Shown piece after piece: positions 18,440 through 27,985 of a stretch of 54,542 nt of DNA. Below the pieces are notes generated by a model that was given only the letters and a program-made list of their open reading frames with translations, was not told the origin of the DNA and ran no database searches. Positions within the stretch are counted from its first letter, which is position 1. Each line of letters starts with the position of its first letter. Made by a program: the position numbers and the translations under genes. The stretch lies in assembly GCA_902772715.1 (NCBI GenBank), contig CACYBT010000294.1, positions 1 through 54,542 of the forward strand, written 5' to 3'. Origin of the DNA: an uncultured Succinivibrio sp. GTDB taxonomy: Bacteria; Pseudomonadota; Gammaproteobacteria; Enterobacterales; Succinivibrionaceae.

Positions 18440-20386
18440 TTATTTTACATCAATAATTGAATACGAACATTTATTAAGCACAATAATATGCTTTTTCCCA
18501 ATTTCTTTTGCCCGTTCAATCATAGTATCCTCTGTAACTTTCTCTTTGCATAATGGTGGAGGCATTGAATATGCCGTAAAAGTTTCGTATGGGCCAAATA
18601 TACGATCATCTCCGCGATAAAAAATGCCATTCTTTTCATACATACTGTTTAATACAGGAATACCAATATATGCACTTGCCGCAATATTTGGATTACATAA
18701 AATAATTCTATTATAAGTATTTTTTGAAAAATTATAGTCATACTTTCTAATAAAATCTGAGCCATCAGAAAGAAACAAACAATAATCTCTTGGCGCTTCG
18801 GAAACAATACTTCTCACCTGATTGAATATTTTATAATTATTATCTCCCAATATTCCTACTGGCATAAATAGTTCTTTCATCTTCCTGGGAATATCTTTTC
18901 TAAAACCAACTAAAGACCCTCTTGAACGAAGTGTTTGAAGTATGGAATCATATAAATGAATATCTCTAAAACATGATGAGAAAACAATCATCATAATTAT
19001 TACAACAAAGAAAGGCTCCTTAAAAAGGATTTGTTTTTTGTTAAAAAGAGTAATAAAAAAGTCTGATAAAACACTTTCTGAACTAGAACTGATAAACAAC
19101 AACCAAGAAAAAATATAAACAGGAATAACAAAATAGAAAGCAGAACCGCCATTAATAGTTAATAATAATCCAGGAATACAAGCTGCAATCATAAGAAGTA
19201 AGCACATTTCAACAAATACACATTCTTTTTTATAGCTAAAAATATTATTAAAGAAAGTTTCTTTTTTATTTTTTATGATTATTCCAATTGGGAAAAATAA
19301 AAAAATATAATGTAACAAAATGTAAAAACAATTTTTGCAATAGAGCCTTGGATAATAAAACAATTGAATAAAGCTATTATCAGTCTTTGTTATCGGGTAA
19401 GATACCGAAATTTTTTTAGTTATCAAATAATACAAAACAAATACTAGAAGATAGCTAACAAAACTAACACATTTTATATTCTTAAAACAATATTTCCGGA
19501 AAAAATAATAACTAGCCCCCAAAGCAAAAACAATACCAAATGAAATCTTTGTATATGAAAGAATAAGGGTGAAAATAGGAATAATAACAAAACAATTTAT
19601 AATTTCAAATGATTTTATTTTTTTATATCCAATATTAATAACTAAAAAATATAATAATGTAATGATAATAGCTATGAGACAAGATTCACTATTATAAAGA
19701 CCAATATAAATATTGCAACCTATATTTTTCTGAAACCTTTTTGTAAAAAAACCACAGATGAATCCCATTAAAAGGATATAATCACAAAAACACAAGGAGG
19801 AATCGCCTGTAAAATATTTTTTACCTATACACGCAACCTTCTGTACAAGAAATAAAAAAATCGGGAGAAAAAGTATTGGAAATAAATAATTATAAGTGAT
19901 ATAACAAGGGACTCCTAAAACCCTTGAAATACATGCAATTATCCAATGAGAAAAACAATGATATGGCAAAAGAGTAGGGGCATTCTGCTGAATTGAAGGA
20001 TAACCGTTGGTCACAATACTTTCTGCAATAGCTGAATGATAAAGCGTATCAATAAAAGTTTTACCCTCAAAAATCCTTTCAATGGCATCCAACCGAAGAT
20101 AATGAGAAAACCATGATTGTCTGATTAAACAAAAACAAATAAAAGCAAACAAAATTATTAAAAGAAAATTATATACATTTATTCTAATTATTCTGCCTTT
20201 AATGATTGAACGAATAAAAAAGAAACACCAAACACAGACACAAAAACTAGCAATTAATAAAACTCTCTGCTCAAAGAAAAAGGCACTTGCTATTAATGCA
20301 ACAAAAAGGAAGCAAAATTGAAATAATGCCATCAAAAATGGCAAAAGATAAATATTTTGAAGTTCATTATTCGTTTGTTTTTCCAT
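18440..20386 (-). CDS. GT-C-like multi-spanning membrane protein
   Basis: A 648-residue very hydrophobic protein with about 12 or more membrane segments. Function is not recognised with certainty. It is a paralog of the protein at 33656-35404: both have a DT-x-Y-x-S-x3-E-x-I-x4-GYP element in the first large loop, an ITYNYL-P-x2-FLP segment, SESC, and T/Y-KIS-x-GI later, and end in a short soluble tail. That layout (first loop with an acidic residue, many spans, soluble tail) suggests a GT-C fold glycosyltransferase using an undecaprenyl-phosphate-linked sugar on the outer face. A Wzy polymerase role is the main alternative. Confidence 0.6.
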   Translation of the reverse strand: MEKQTNNELQNIYLLPFLMALFQFCFLFVALIASAFFFEQRVLLIASFCVCVWCFFFIRSIIKGRIIRINVYNFLLIILFAFICFCLIRQSWFSHYLRLDAIERIFEGKTFIDTLYHSAIAESIVTNGYPSIQQNAPTLLPYHCFSHWIIACISRVLGVPCYITYNYLFPILFLPIFLFLVQKVACIGKKYFTGDSSLCFCDYILLMGFICGFFTKRFQKNIGCNIYIGLYNSESCLIAIIITLLYFLVINIGYKKIKSFEIINCFVIIPIFTLILSYTKISFGIVFALGASYYFFRKYCFKNIKCVSFVSYLLVFVLYYLITKKISVSYPITKTDNSFIQLFYYPRLYCKNCFYILLHYIFLFFPIGIIIKNKKETFFNNIFSYKKECVFVEMCLLLMIAACIPGLLLTINGGSAFYFVIPVYIFSWLLFISSSSESVLSDFFITLFNKKQILFKEPFFVVIIMMIVFSSCFRDIHLYDSILQTLRSRGSLVGFRKDIPRKMKELFMPVGILGDNNYKIFNQVRSIVSEAPRDYCLFLSDGSDFIRKYDYNFSKNTYNRIILCNPNIAASAYIGIPVLNSMYEKNGIFYRGDDRIFGPYETFTAYSMPPPLCKEKVTEDTMIERAKEIGKKHIIVLNKCSYSIIDVK

Positions 20387-20401
20387 ATTTATTGTTTCCC
20401 G

Positions 20402-21529
20402 TCATAATTCAATAATCTTACTATTATCAAGGCCAAAAAAATATAATCTCTTTTTGAATTCTTCTTTTGATCTATATTTGCACATAATATTACCGGTCTT
20501 GCATTCTTCTTCCAACCCATTAAAATAAAAGAAAGAAGGATTATATCCAAAAGATACCAGATATAGGTTTGTACTTGAATGACCAAAAAATATTATATCC
20601 ATATCTTGCAAAAAAGGTAAAAGTACTTCTGCGGGGATTGTATTATCAATTTCTGCTACAGCTATAGATTTATCAAAAATATAAGTAGATATATCACGTG
20701 GATGTTTTTTTATTAAAATAGATTTCCCGTTATAATTATTATTAATAAATTGTTCAACTTTTTTATTATATTTTTCTTTGTCTGGGGTTAAATCATTCAG
20801 TGGCGTTGTAAAAAGTATTAAGTCTCTTTTATCAGAAAAATAATCTTCTATTCCAATATATATTTTTTTCAGAAGGCTTTTAAATAAAACTATATCTGTT
20901 TTTGAGAAATCAAAGAGGATTCTCATTTCTTTGTAGTTTGTATAGAGCATTTTATCTGGATGACTACAAAATTTAATACAATTTCGGGTGGTTCTTAATG
21001 GGTAATAGTGACCAATATTTGAATAACCTAAAAACGAAAGCAAAAAACCCTGAATATCATAAAAACGAGATAAGCTTTTTAGGATATTCTTCCATTCCCG
21101 TGCTTCATAATCACCCATTCCATCTTCAAGTATTATTATCTCTTTTTCAGAAGCTTGGGTTAAAAAGAGCCCAGAAATCAGCCCAACATCAGTCAGAACA
21201 ACAACAATATCATAATCGTTGTTTTCAATATACTTACTTATAAATTTTTTACCAAATGCTTTTTGTTGCCCTATTAAGGCATATAAAACCATTTTTATAA
21301 AAAGAAACAACCTTTTTATTACTGGCATTGAATCAAATTGTTGCGTATCTCTATAGATTTTTTTAAATATTCCTAATTTTCTACAGGGTTCGCTTAGATA
21401 TTCTCCTTTATAGCTATTTGGAAGACATAGAGCGCTCCATTCAATATCTTTGCCATAGGTACAATAGTACCATAAGAACTGATATACATTATGTGGATCA
21501 TAAATAACAGCTAAACCCTTTTTCATCAT
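20402..21529 (-). CDS. Putative sialyltransferase-like (NulO) glycosyltransferase
   Basis: A 375-residue protein with the three motifs common to bacterial sialyl- and polysialyltransferases: E-D-G at residues 135-137 (LEDGMGDYE), HP at 276-277 (KKHPRD) and SS at 318-319 (GHSSTNLY). Spacing and length resemble the GT52/GT38 group more than the larger enzyme at 8065-9669. It lies in the operon that encodes nonulosonic acid synthesis and CMP activation. The donor is therefore inferred to be CMP-NulO, and linkage and acceptor are unknown. A CDP-glycerol-transferase-like or unknown GT-B function remains possible. Confidence 0.6.
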   Translation of the reverse strand: MMKKGLAVIYDPHNVYQFLWYYCTYGKDIEWSALCLPNSYKGEYLSEPCRKLGIFKKIYRDTQQFDSMPVIKRLFLFIKMVLYALIGQQKAFGKKFISKYIENNDYDIVVVLTDVGLISGLFLTQASEKEIIILEDGMGDYEAREWKNILKSLSRFYDIQGFLLSFLGYSNIGHYYPLRTTRNCIKFCSHPDKMLYTNYKEMRILFDFSKTDIVLFKSLLKKIYIGIEDYFSDKRDLILFTTPLNDLTPDKEKYNKKVEQFINNNYNGKSILIKKHPRDISTYIFDKSIAVAEIDNTIPAEVLLPFLQDMDIIFFGHSSTNLYLVSFGYNPSFFYFNGLEEECKTGNIMCKYRSKEEFKKRLYFFGLDNSKIIEL

Positions 21530-21546
21530 TCTCTCCTTTCATTTTA

Positions 21547-22587
21547 TTAATCGCTGAATTTTTCCGAGAAGAATTCTCTGAAATTGTATGGATTTGACTC
21601 TAAATCTATTGGAAGTTCATCTGCTATTTTACAGAGTAAATCATAGTCCATTGTAGCCTTATTAATCTTGCTATAGGCAATAATCAGCCGCATTGGATCA
21701 ACATTTTTTTCATTGCAGCAACGATATATATCTTTTAAGAAACTGGAATGGAACCCGGAATAACCACATACAAGATCCAAAGGATGCATTGGCGCTTTTT
21801 TTGATACATCCTTAATAATTGTATAACCATATTCAAGCAACCGTGGGATATCTATATCCAAAGGATATCCCTGCTTTTCTAAAATCATAACAAGCTGCTC
21901 TGCAGGAGCATTGCCAAGACTTCTTCCTAACCCTTGCAATGAGCAGTCTATAAAATCAAACCCAAGTTGAATACATTTCAGGCTGTTTGAAACAGCAAGC
22001 CCAAGATTGTTATGTCCATGAAAACCCAACATGATGTCAGTTTTCTTCTTTATTGCCATAGAATATGCTTCTATATCTTCTGGCAACATACATCCGGCAG
22101 AATCCACCAGATAGGCCACATCTGCACCATATTCCTCTATTAATGCTATTTTTTCTGCCAGTTCACCTGGAGATAAAATATAGGATTTCATAAGGTTCAC
22201 TGTTGTAAACAAACCATATTTTTTTGCTTCTTTTAAATATAGTTCTGTTTTTTCAACCATATCGGCATTTATCCCAACACGAACAAAAGATACTCCATTG
22301 TCAGCCGCCAATTTGATATCTTGCAGGCGGGCAATTCCTGGGATACAGAAGAAACCAAACTTGGATCTTTTTAATGTATGTTGCGCCACTTGCATGTACT
22401 CTACATCAGAGTGAAGTGAATAACCATATTTTGCGGAACTGGCATTCAATCCCAAACCATGTCCAATCTCAATGTATTCAAAACCTAATCTTTCAAGTTT
22501 AGAAATAATAGCCGCTACATCTGTGCATGAAAATTTAAAATCTACAGCATAACTGCCATCCCGGATTGTCGTATCAAGTATTATCAT
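21547..22587 (-). CDS. HMGL-like aldolase (4-hydroxy-2-oxovalerate aldolase type)
   Basis: A 346-residue TIM-barrel protein of the HMGL-like/DRE-TIM family. Seen: the catalytic DTTIRDG at residues 5-11, the strand with YLVDSAGCM, and the metal-site GFHGHNNLG. Family members are 4-hydroxy-2-oxovalerate aldolase (DmpG) and related pyruvate aldolases or condensing enzymes; no DmpF-like dehydrogenase is nearby. In a polysaccharide operon it might make a short hydroxy-acid used to acylate a sugar, or a branched-chain extension; this is inference. It overlaps the flippase gene upstream by 14 bp, so it belongs to the operon. Confidence 0.8.
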   Translation of the reverse strand: MIILDTTIRDGSYAVDFKFSCTDVAAIISKLERLGFEYIEIGHGLGLNASSAKYGYSLHSDVEYMQVAQHTLKRSKFGFFCIPGIARLQDIKLAADNGVSFVRVGINADMVEKTELYLKEAKKYGLFTTVNLMKSYILSPGELAEKIALIEEYGADVAYLVDSAGCMLPEDIEAYSMAIKKKTDIMLGFHGHNNLGLAVSNSLKCIQLGFDFIDCSLQGLGRSLGNAPAEQLVMILEKQGYPLDIDIPRLLEYGYTIIKDVSKKAPMHPLDLVCGYSGFHSSFLKDIYRCCNEKNVDPMRLIIAYSKINKATMDYDLLCKIADELPIDLESNPYNFREFFSEKFSD

Positions 22588-23992
22588 TTTTCCTTACCAA
22601 CCCTAATATTTCATTTTGCTTCAAATAAGCGTAATAACAAAGCCCTATAAGAACTACGCTATAACTGCAATAACGTAAAATAGGTCTTTCGCAGACATAG
22701 ATGAACAATATGCAATTAAGAAAAACAAAAAAGGAGAAAAACAGGAAGAACATATCTGAATAAAGCCCTTTATGAACAACCTGAATCAAAATTCGCCCTA
22801 AAAGAGCTAAAAATATATATGATACAAAAGATGTATATGCGGCTGCAATTGCACCATATTTAGGAATAAATATAAAGTTTAGTATTATATTACTAACAGC
22901 TGCGGCTGCAACACACAGTGAAACTTTTCCAGCTTTCTTATAAAACTCCCCTACTGTAGAATAAAAACTATTCAGCACCAGCATGCATGATCCTGCAAGG
23001 AAAGGAGGTATATACCTAAAATCCCAATATGAGGATGGAGCCAAAATTTTAATTACTTCCGGGGAAATCATAAGAAGCCCTACAGATAAAATCAGAAAGA
23101 AGAATAAATACCATTTCTGAATCAACTTTATCGATAGAAAACGTCCTGAGTCCAATGCATGAAATGCCCATGAATGAAAAGCCCCACTAGTTGCTTGAAG
23201 AAAAGCATACAAAATATTTCCTATGCAATAGACTAAACCATACACTGCGGTGAATTTTGCCCCCACAAATTCAGTAATCATTATATGATCGCTCTGCTGC
23301 ATTATTATATATGATATTGAACTTAGAATAGATGGTATCGATATTTTTAATGCATATGAATAATACATAGTATTCCATAGGTTATAATTACCAGCAAGCA
23401 TAACTATAAATAAAAATATTGCGCAACAAGATATACCAATAGTACTTCCGATAACCCGCCCATAATAAGAATTTGACTTAATGCCATAAATCAAAAGAAT
23501 CCCGAAGATTACTTGAAGAATGTTAGGAAGCATCATAAGGAGGCTTTTAATTTTATATCGATTTTCCATGTTTGCATAATTATTATAATATGTGATTACA
23601 AAAAAGGCGTATGAATGAAACAATGCAAAAATCAAAATAACTATCGATAATGATTTATTTGAAACTTTATTAAATAAACAAGTAAATGCAATTGAAATAA
23701 TAGTTACAAAAATAAATATTAATGCTGATAAAAATAAAATGGATGCTCTGAAATTTTTTCTATCTTCCTTAAAATCAAAATATCCATTGTTCAATCCTAT
23801 GAACAGATTCGCTCCAACAAATGGAGCAAACAAGACAACAATTGAATAATAGGTTGTATATAATCCAAAATGTTCTTGGGACATTATTCGGGTAAAGATA
23901 ATACTGCTTAAGAGCATTATCCCTTGTCCTAAACAATTAGCGATAATATACCAAATTGAAGCATTGAAGAAAACACTTGTCTTTTTATTCAT
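22574..23992 (-). CDS. Second Wzx-type polysaccharide flippase
   Basis: A 472-residue integral membrane protein of the MOP superfamily (polysaccharide biosynthesis type), with about 12-14 spans. The N-terminal FTRIMSQEHFGLYTTYYS segment is typical of flippases. It should translocate lipid-linked oligosaccharide. It is distinct from the flippase at 6600-8075. The gene follows a methyltransferase gene by 4 bp and overlaps the aldolase gene downstream, placing it inside the main operon. The specific substrate is unknown. Confidence 0.85.
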   Translation of the reverse strand: MNKKTSVFFNASIWYIIANCLGQGIMLLSSIIFTRIMSQEHFGLYTTYYSIVVLFAPFVGANLFIGLNNGYFDFKEDRKNFRASILFLSALIFIFVTIISIAFTCLFNKVSNKSLSIVILIFALFHSYAFFVITYYNNYANMENRYKIKSLLMMLPNILQVIFGILLIYGIKSNSYYGRVIGSTIGISCCAIFLFIVMLAGNYNLWNTMYYSYALKISIPSILSSISYIIMQQSDHIMITEFVGAKFTAVYGLVYCIGNILYAFLQATSGAFHSWAFHALDSGRFLSIKLIQKWYLFFFLILSVGLLMISPEVIKILAPSSYWDFRYIPPFLAGSCMLVLNSFYSTVGEFYKKAGKVSLCVAAAAVSNIILNFIFIPKYGAIAAAYTSFVSYIFLALLGRILIQVVHKGLYSDMFFLFFSFFVFLNCILFIYVCERPILRYCSYSVVLIGLCYYAYLKQNEILGLVRKNDNT

Positions 23993-23996
23993 TTAT

Positions 23997-24683
23997 TTAT
24001 TTTTTTCTGTCATTTTCTATATTTGAAAAAACAGCTATTGTATAATAAGGCTCTACTTTATCTTCTATGTTTTTAACAAAAACAAATCCTGCATTTTCTA
24101 TAACATCCATTTTACAAGAACCAAAATTTGGATTTACCCAATAAATCCAACATTTTTTCTCTTTATGTGATTCTAGAATATTTTCAAGAACCTGCTTTAA
24201 TATTTCTGGTCCAAATGGGTTATTAAAAAAGAAAATATCAAATTGACCTAAATGATTGGATTGTCCTGCGTCTTCATTATAAACACAATCACTTTTAAGT
24301 TCTTCTTTCTTTAAATTATTAAGACAAATATTATACAAAAAAGAATCGTATTCTATGCCTCCAGCAGATTTAAATCCAGCCTTTGCCGCCTGGGAAATCA
24401 CATACCCTTTTCCAGATCCAATATCAATGAAAGATTTAGTATTTTTTTCAGGAAACTCATTAAAAACTCGTTTTAGAATATATTTAGGAGTTTTTGTATA
24501 TGCGCCACCCATTTTTGTTACATATAACATTGTATAATCCAGTCCACGCAGCTTTTCAAAAAAAATAGAGATTCCCATTTCAAAATATCTTAAAACGATA
24601 TGAATTTTTGTTTTTAAAGAATATTTCCCCTTAATTAATCTCCTAATATAGTAACCTATTTTTTTTATATCGCTTATTCGCAT
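23997..24683 (-). CDS. SAM-dependent methyltransferase (class I)
   Basis: A 228-residue class I methyltransferase. The SAM-binding motif I is FIDIGSGKGYV, and a motif IV-like FFNNPFG lies further on. The first 60 residues are basic and may bind lipid or the acceptor. It sits between a GT2 gene and a flippase gene with 4-bp gaps, so it probably methylates a sugar or a lipid-linked intermediate. The NNPFG motif resembles N- or protein methyltransferases, so the acceptor atom is open. Confidence 0.72.
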   Translation of the reverse strand: MRISDIKKIGYYIRRLIKGKYSLKTKIHIVLRYFEMGISIFFEKLRGLDYTMLYVTKMGGAYTKTPKYILKRVFNEFPEKNTKSFIDIGSGKGYVISQAAKAGFKSAGGIEYDSFLYNICLNNLKKEELKSDCVYNEDAGQSNHLGQFDIFFFNNPFGPEILKQVLENILESHKEKKCWIYWVNPNFGSCKMDVIENAGFVFVKNIEDKVEPYYTIAVFSNIENDRKK

Positions 24684-24687
24684 TTAA

Positions 24688-25641
24688 TTATTCCCTACTA
24701 TTGTCTATATTTATTTTATCCCTTATTAGAAACTGCGGGCTTTTATTAAGTGAAATAAAAATACGACCAATATATTCTCCAATAATTCCTAAGAAAATAA
24801 ATGAAAAACCAAATAATAATAAAAGAAGGCAAACTATTGTTGCATAACCAGCCGGCATATCTGAGATTATTTTTTTAATAACAATATTTATTCCAAAACA
24901 AAAACCTAAAAATGAAATTAAAAACCCTAATAGTGTTGTTAATCGTAATGGAATAATTGAAAAAGAAGTAAAACCATTTATCCATAAACTTAATAACTTT
25001 TTTAATGTATATCCACTTTTTCCTTCTAATCGCTTTCTATGTGAAACAGAAACATTACAGGCATTTTGTGAGGATCGTAAAAGTAATCCACCTATATAAG
25101 GATATGGGTTATCGTATCTAAGTATTTCTTTAGCAATAAATCTTCTTATACACCAATATGATGTTAACTCAAGACCTTTAGGTTTGTTTATAAGCCATGT
25201 TGCCATAGACTCATTCATAAAAGTACCAAATTTACGGAAAAGGCTCTTTTTCTCATTCTGAGAATATTTTGCCTCAACCACATCATACCCTTCCTGTATT
25301 TTAGCAAACAATTTTGGGAAATCATTATATGGGGTCTGACCATCATCATCCCCGCAGACAACATAATCTCCTGTGGCATAATGGATAGCAGCCATAACTG
25401 CTGATGGCTGCCCAAAGTTTCGGGCAAGGTTGATTCCCTTTACAAAAGTCTTTTGGGTGGCTATCTCTTTTATCTTGCCATAGGTTGTACCATCAGGAGA
25501 GCAATCATTAACCAATATTATCTCAAATTCATATGCTGACAATTGCTCCGTCATCATTTTTTCAATCTCGGCTACAACGGCATCCAGTGTATTCGTTGAA
25601 TTATAGCAAGGTATTACAAAGCTGATTTTTTCTTTATTCAT
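24688..25641 (-). CDS. GT2 glycosyltransferase (polyprenyl-phosphate type)
   Basis: A 317-residue GT2 enzyme of the DPM1/ArnC/GtrB type. Seen: IPCYNSTNTLDAVV at the N-terminus, VNDCSPDGT, GDDDGQTP as the metal-binding DxD region, and two C-terminal membrane segments (about residues 230-290) ending in the GIIGEYIGRIF signature. Such enzymes transfer a sugar from an NDP donor to undecaprenyl phosphate. It overlaps the ATP-grasp gene upstream by 4 bp (ATGA). It could supply the lipid-linked sugar used by the GT-C-like protein at 18440-20386. Confidence 0.85.
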   Translation of the reverse strand: MNKEKISFVIPCYNSTNTLDAVVAEIEKMMTEQLSAYEFEIILVNDCSPDGTTYGKIKEIATQKTFVKGINLARNFGQPSAVMAAIHYATGDYVVCGDDDGQTPYNDFPKLFAKIQEGYDVVEAKYSQNEKKSLFRKFGTFMNESMATWLINKPKGLELTSYWCIRRFIAKEILRYDNPYPYIGGLLLRSSQNACNVSVSHRKRLEGKSGYTLKKLLSLWINGFTSFSIIPLRLTTLLGFLISFLGFCFGINIVIKKIISDMPAGYATIVCLLLLLFGFSFIFLGIIGEYIGRIFISLNKSPQFLIRDKINIDNSRE

Positions 25642-26840
25642 TTTTCAAACTCCACATAAACCTTTTCCAAAATAGTTTTATATTCCAAATCAACCTTTTC
25701 CTTATTATCTCCACATATTGTGAAATGACCATGACGCTCGCTTCCAAACTGAGGCTTGTGCAAAACATCCCCTTCTTTTATGGCAATCCTGTAGTCCATA
25801 AGATATGGACTGTTCTTCAGATAATCTACACCATGTATCTTTTTTACTTTTCCTTCTCCAAACCCGAAGAAACGCATAATCACATAATGATTTTCTGGGA
25901 ATTTGATATGTTCCAAGGATTTTTCATCTAAGGGTTCGCCCAAAGCGTTTTTAATAAGATATGCATAGTTATCAACCCCAGACATATATGGAACTATTTT
26001 AGCCGACAAATTGCTTCCACCACCCCGGGCAGCCATTTCAAGAAGATAGAACTTGCCTTTATAGAATTTATATTCTGTATGGGTAAGACCAAATGGCAGA
26101 CCTGTTTTCTCAATCAAAGCTTTGTTTGTCTGACGAAGCAAATCATAATCATAAACAGGGTGAGAATATGAATAAGTCTGTTTCATAGAAACATTTTTAC
26201 TATCTGGAAACATCTCCTTAATGGAAATACACAATGGATGATGAACTCCATTCACAGCAAGTCCATCGATAGTGAATTCATCGCCGTCCATATATTCTTC
26301 GGCCATTATCTCTTTGCGTCGGTTGGTAAATGACATTGTTATTGGGAATAATTCTTTTAACTTTGCCTTGTCTGTTATTGTGAATACTCCTCGTGCAGAC
26401 TGGCTGTCTATAGGCTTAATAATTATCTTCCCATGCTTTTCCAGCATCAGTTCAGCTTCTTCTATTGTCCTGCATTTCTTAAAGTCCGGGATATCTATAT
26501 TGTGATCCTTGCACCATTGACGCATCATAGATTTATCTGTAAAAATATCTGCCAACTCCGTACTTATTCCCCGCAACCCTAAGGCTTTGTTTAAGTATGC
26601 TACGGTTGGAATAGCTATATCGCTCTGATCAGAAAGAACGGCATCCGGTTTATATTCCCTGGCAAATTCCAAGTTTTTTTCTTTATCAAGTACATTTGCC
26701 ACTTTGCAGATATCTGCATAAGGGAAAGCAGGTGAATCCTTATAAAGATTCGAGCATAATACTTGGCATCCCATGTTTTTTGCTTTTTTTACTAATTCAA
26801 TCTGCCAGTCTCCACCGGCAATAATCATTACTTTTTTCAT
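25638..26840 (-). CDS. ATP-grasp ligase
   Basis: A 400-residue ATP-grasp enzyme. It has an N-terminal Rossmann-like preATP-grasp domain, the ATP-binding segment with IIKPIDSQSARGV, and the metal-site LLEMAARGGGSN. The family forms amide or related bonds through an acyl-phosphate. Its position is directly after a WecE-type aminotransferase and a 2,3-dehydratase. That suggests it couples a carboxylic or amino acid to the new sugar amine, which is inference. The alternative is a carboxylase-like ligase acting on a small metabolite. It lies 5 bp after the aminotransferase gene. Confidence 0.8.
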   Translation of the reverse strand: MKKVMIIAGGDWQIELVKKAKNMGCQVLCSNLYKDSPAFPYADICKVANVLDKEKNLEFAREYKPDAVLSDQSDIAIPTVAYLNKALGLRGISTELADIFTDKSMMRQWCKDHNIDIPDFKKCRTIEEAELMLEKHGKIIIKPIDSQSARGVFTITDKAKLKELFPITMSFTNRRKEIMAEEYMDGDEFTIDGLAVNGVHHPLCISIKEMFPDSKNVSMKQTYSYSHPVYDYDLLRQTNKALIEKTGLPFGLTHTEYKFYKGKFYLLEMAARGGGSNLSAKIVPYMSGVDNYAYLIKNALGEPLDEKSLEHIKFPENHYVIMRFFGFGEGKVKKIHGVDYLKNSPYLMDYRIAIKEGDVLHKPQFGSERHGHFTICGDNKEKVDLEYKTILEKVYVEFEK

Positions 26841-26845
26841 TGTTA

Positions 26846-27973
26846 TTACTTCAAAATCTTCTTTATTTTTTCACAAACCAACTCTGCCTCAGTACTAGTC
26901 ATATCAGCATATAGCGGCAAGCGAAGCACTCGCTGTCCATAATCTTCTGTCACAGGGCATGTTTCCGGGTTATATCCCAGCTTTCTTCCCAATGGGGCGG
27001 AATGGAGCGGCACATAGCAGATATAAGCATAAATACCAGCTTCCTTAAGCCTTGCCACAAGGTTATCTCTGCATTTTGCTGTAGGAAGAATGATATTGTA
27101 CATATGTCCGTTGTGGGTAATGTGTTCTGGAAGGACAGGCTGCTTCAGAAGCTCTTTATCGGCAAGTTCCTTAAGCTGTGCATGGTAGATATTCCATACA
27201 TTCAGTCTCTTGGCCATAATCTCATCATACCGCTCAAGCTGGGCGTAGAGCATTGCAGCCAAAAGATCGGAAGGGAGGAAGGAAGAACCGATATCATGCC
27301 AGGTATATTTGTCAGTCATCCCTTTAAGCACCTGCCTGCGGTTGGTTCCTTTTTCCCGGATAATCTCTGCCCGGTCAATATACTTTGGGTCATTGATGAC
27401 CAGTCCGCCACCTTCGCCCATAGAGTAATTCTTGGTCTCGTGAAAACTGTAACAGCCAAAATCGCCCAGGGTACCAGCTTTTCTTCCCTTATAGGAGGAA
27501 CCTACTGCCTGGGCAGCATCTTCAATTACAAACAATCCATGCTTTTTTGCAATCTCATTTATCGCGTCTGCTTCTGCTGGAAAACCAGCATAATCCACAG
27601 TATAAACAGCCGTTGTTTTCTTGGTTATGAGAGCTTCAATCTTAGTCTCATCAATATTCATGGTGTCTTTTCTGATATCGCAGAAAACAGGTTTAGCCCG
27701 CCGGAGCATAAAGGCATTTGCAGTAGAGGAGAAAGTAAAAGAAGGTACAATCACCTCATCCCCCGGCTCCAGGTCAATCAAAAGAGACGCCATTTCCAAG
27801 GCTGTTGTGCCAGAAGTGGTCAGCAGCATATTTTCTATGCCAAGTATCTCCTTGAATTTCTCATATACTTTCATAGTATACGGTCCGTCACCTGATGTCC
27901 GCCTCAGCTTCATTGCATCGGCAACACACGATATCTCTAAATCTGTTATTGATGGTTTATTGAATGGAATCAT
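26846..27973 (-). CDS. wecE: WecE/RffA-like sugar 4-aminotransferase
   Basis: A 375-residue PLP enzyme of the DegT/DnrJ/EryC1 family, closest in text to WecE/RffA (dTDP-4-keto-6-deoxyglucose transaminase). Seen: MIPFNKP start, SGTTALEMA, EDAAQ at 151-155, and FHETKNYS with the PLP lysine at 181, then IREKGTNR and DIGSSFL. Here it follows the 2,3-dehydratase gene by 12 bp. The substrate may therefore be the 4-keto-2,6-dideoxy sugar made by the preceding enzymes rather than dTDP-4-keto-6-deoxyglucose. The gene symbol marks the family; the exact substrate is not proven. Confidence 0.85.
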   Translation of the reverse strand: MIPFNKPSITDLEISCVADAMKLRRTSGDGPYTMKVYEKFKEILGIENMLLTTSGTTALEMASLLIDLEPGDEVIVPSFTFSSTANAFMLRRAKPVFCDIRKDTMNIDETKIEALITKKTTAVYTVDYAGFPAEADAINEIAKKHGLFVIEDAAQAVGSSYKGRKAGTLGDFGCYSFHETKNYSMGEGGGLVINDPKYIDRAEIIREKGTNRRQVLKGMTDKYTWHDIGSSFLPSDLLAAMLYAQLERYDEIMAKRLNVWNIYHAQLKELADKELLKQPVLPEHITHNGHMYNIILPTAKCRDNLVARLKEAGIYAYICYVPLHSAPLGRKLGYNPETCPVTEDYGQRVLRLPLYADMTSTEAELVCEKIKKILK

Positions 27974-27985
27974 CTGATGCTCCTG

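Noticed and set aside
27002..27895. Long open frame on the plus strand opposite the WecE-like gene
   Set aside because: It is antisense to a clear PLP aminotransferase, has no domain-like text and no ribosome site; typical shadow of a well-coded gene.
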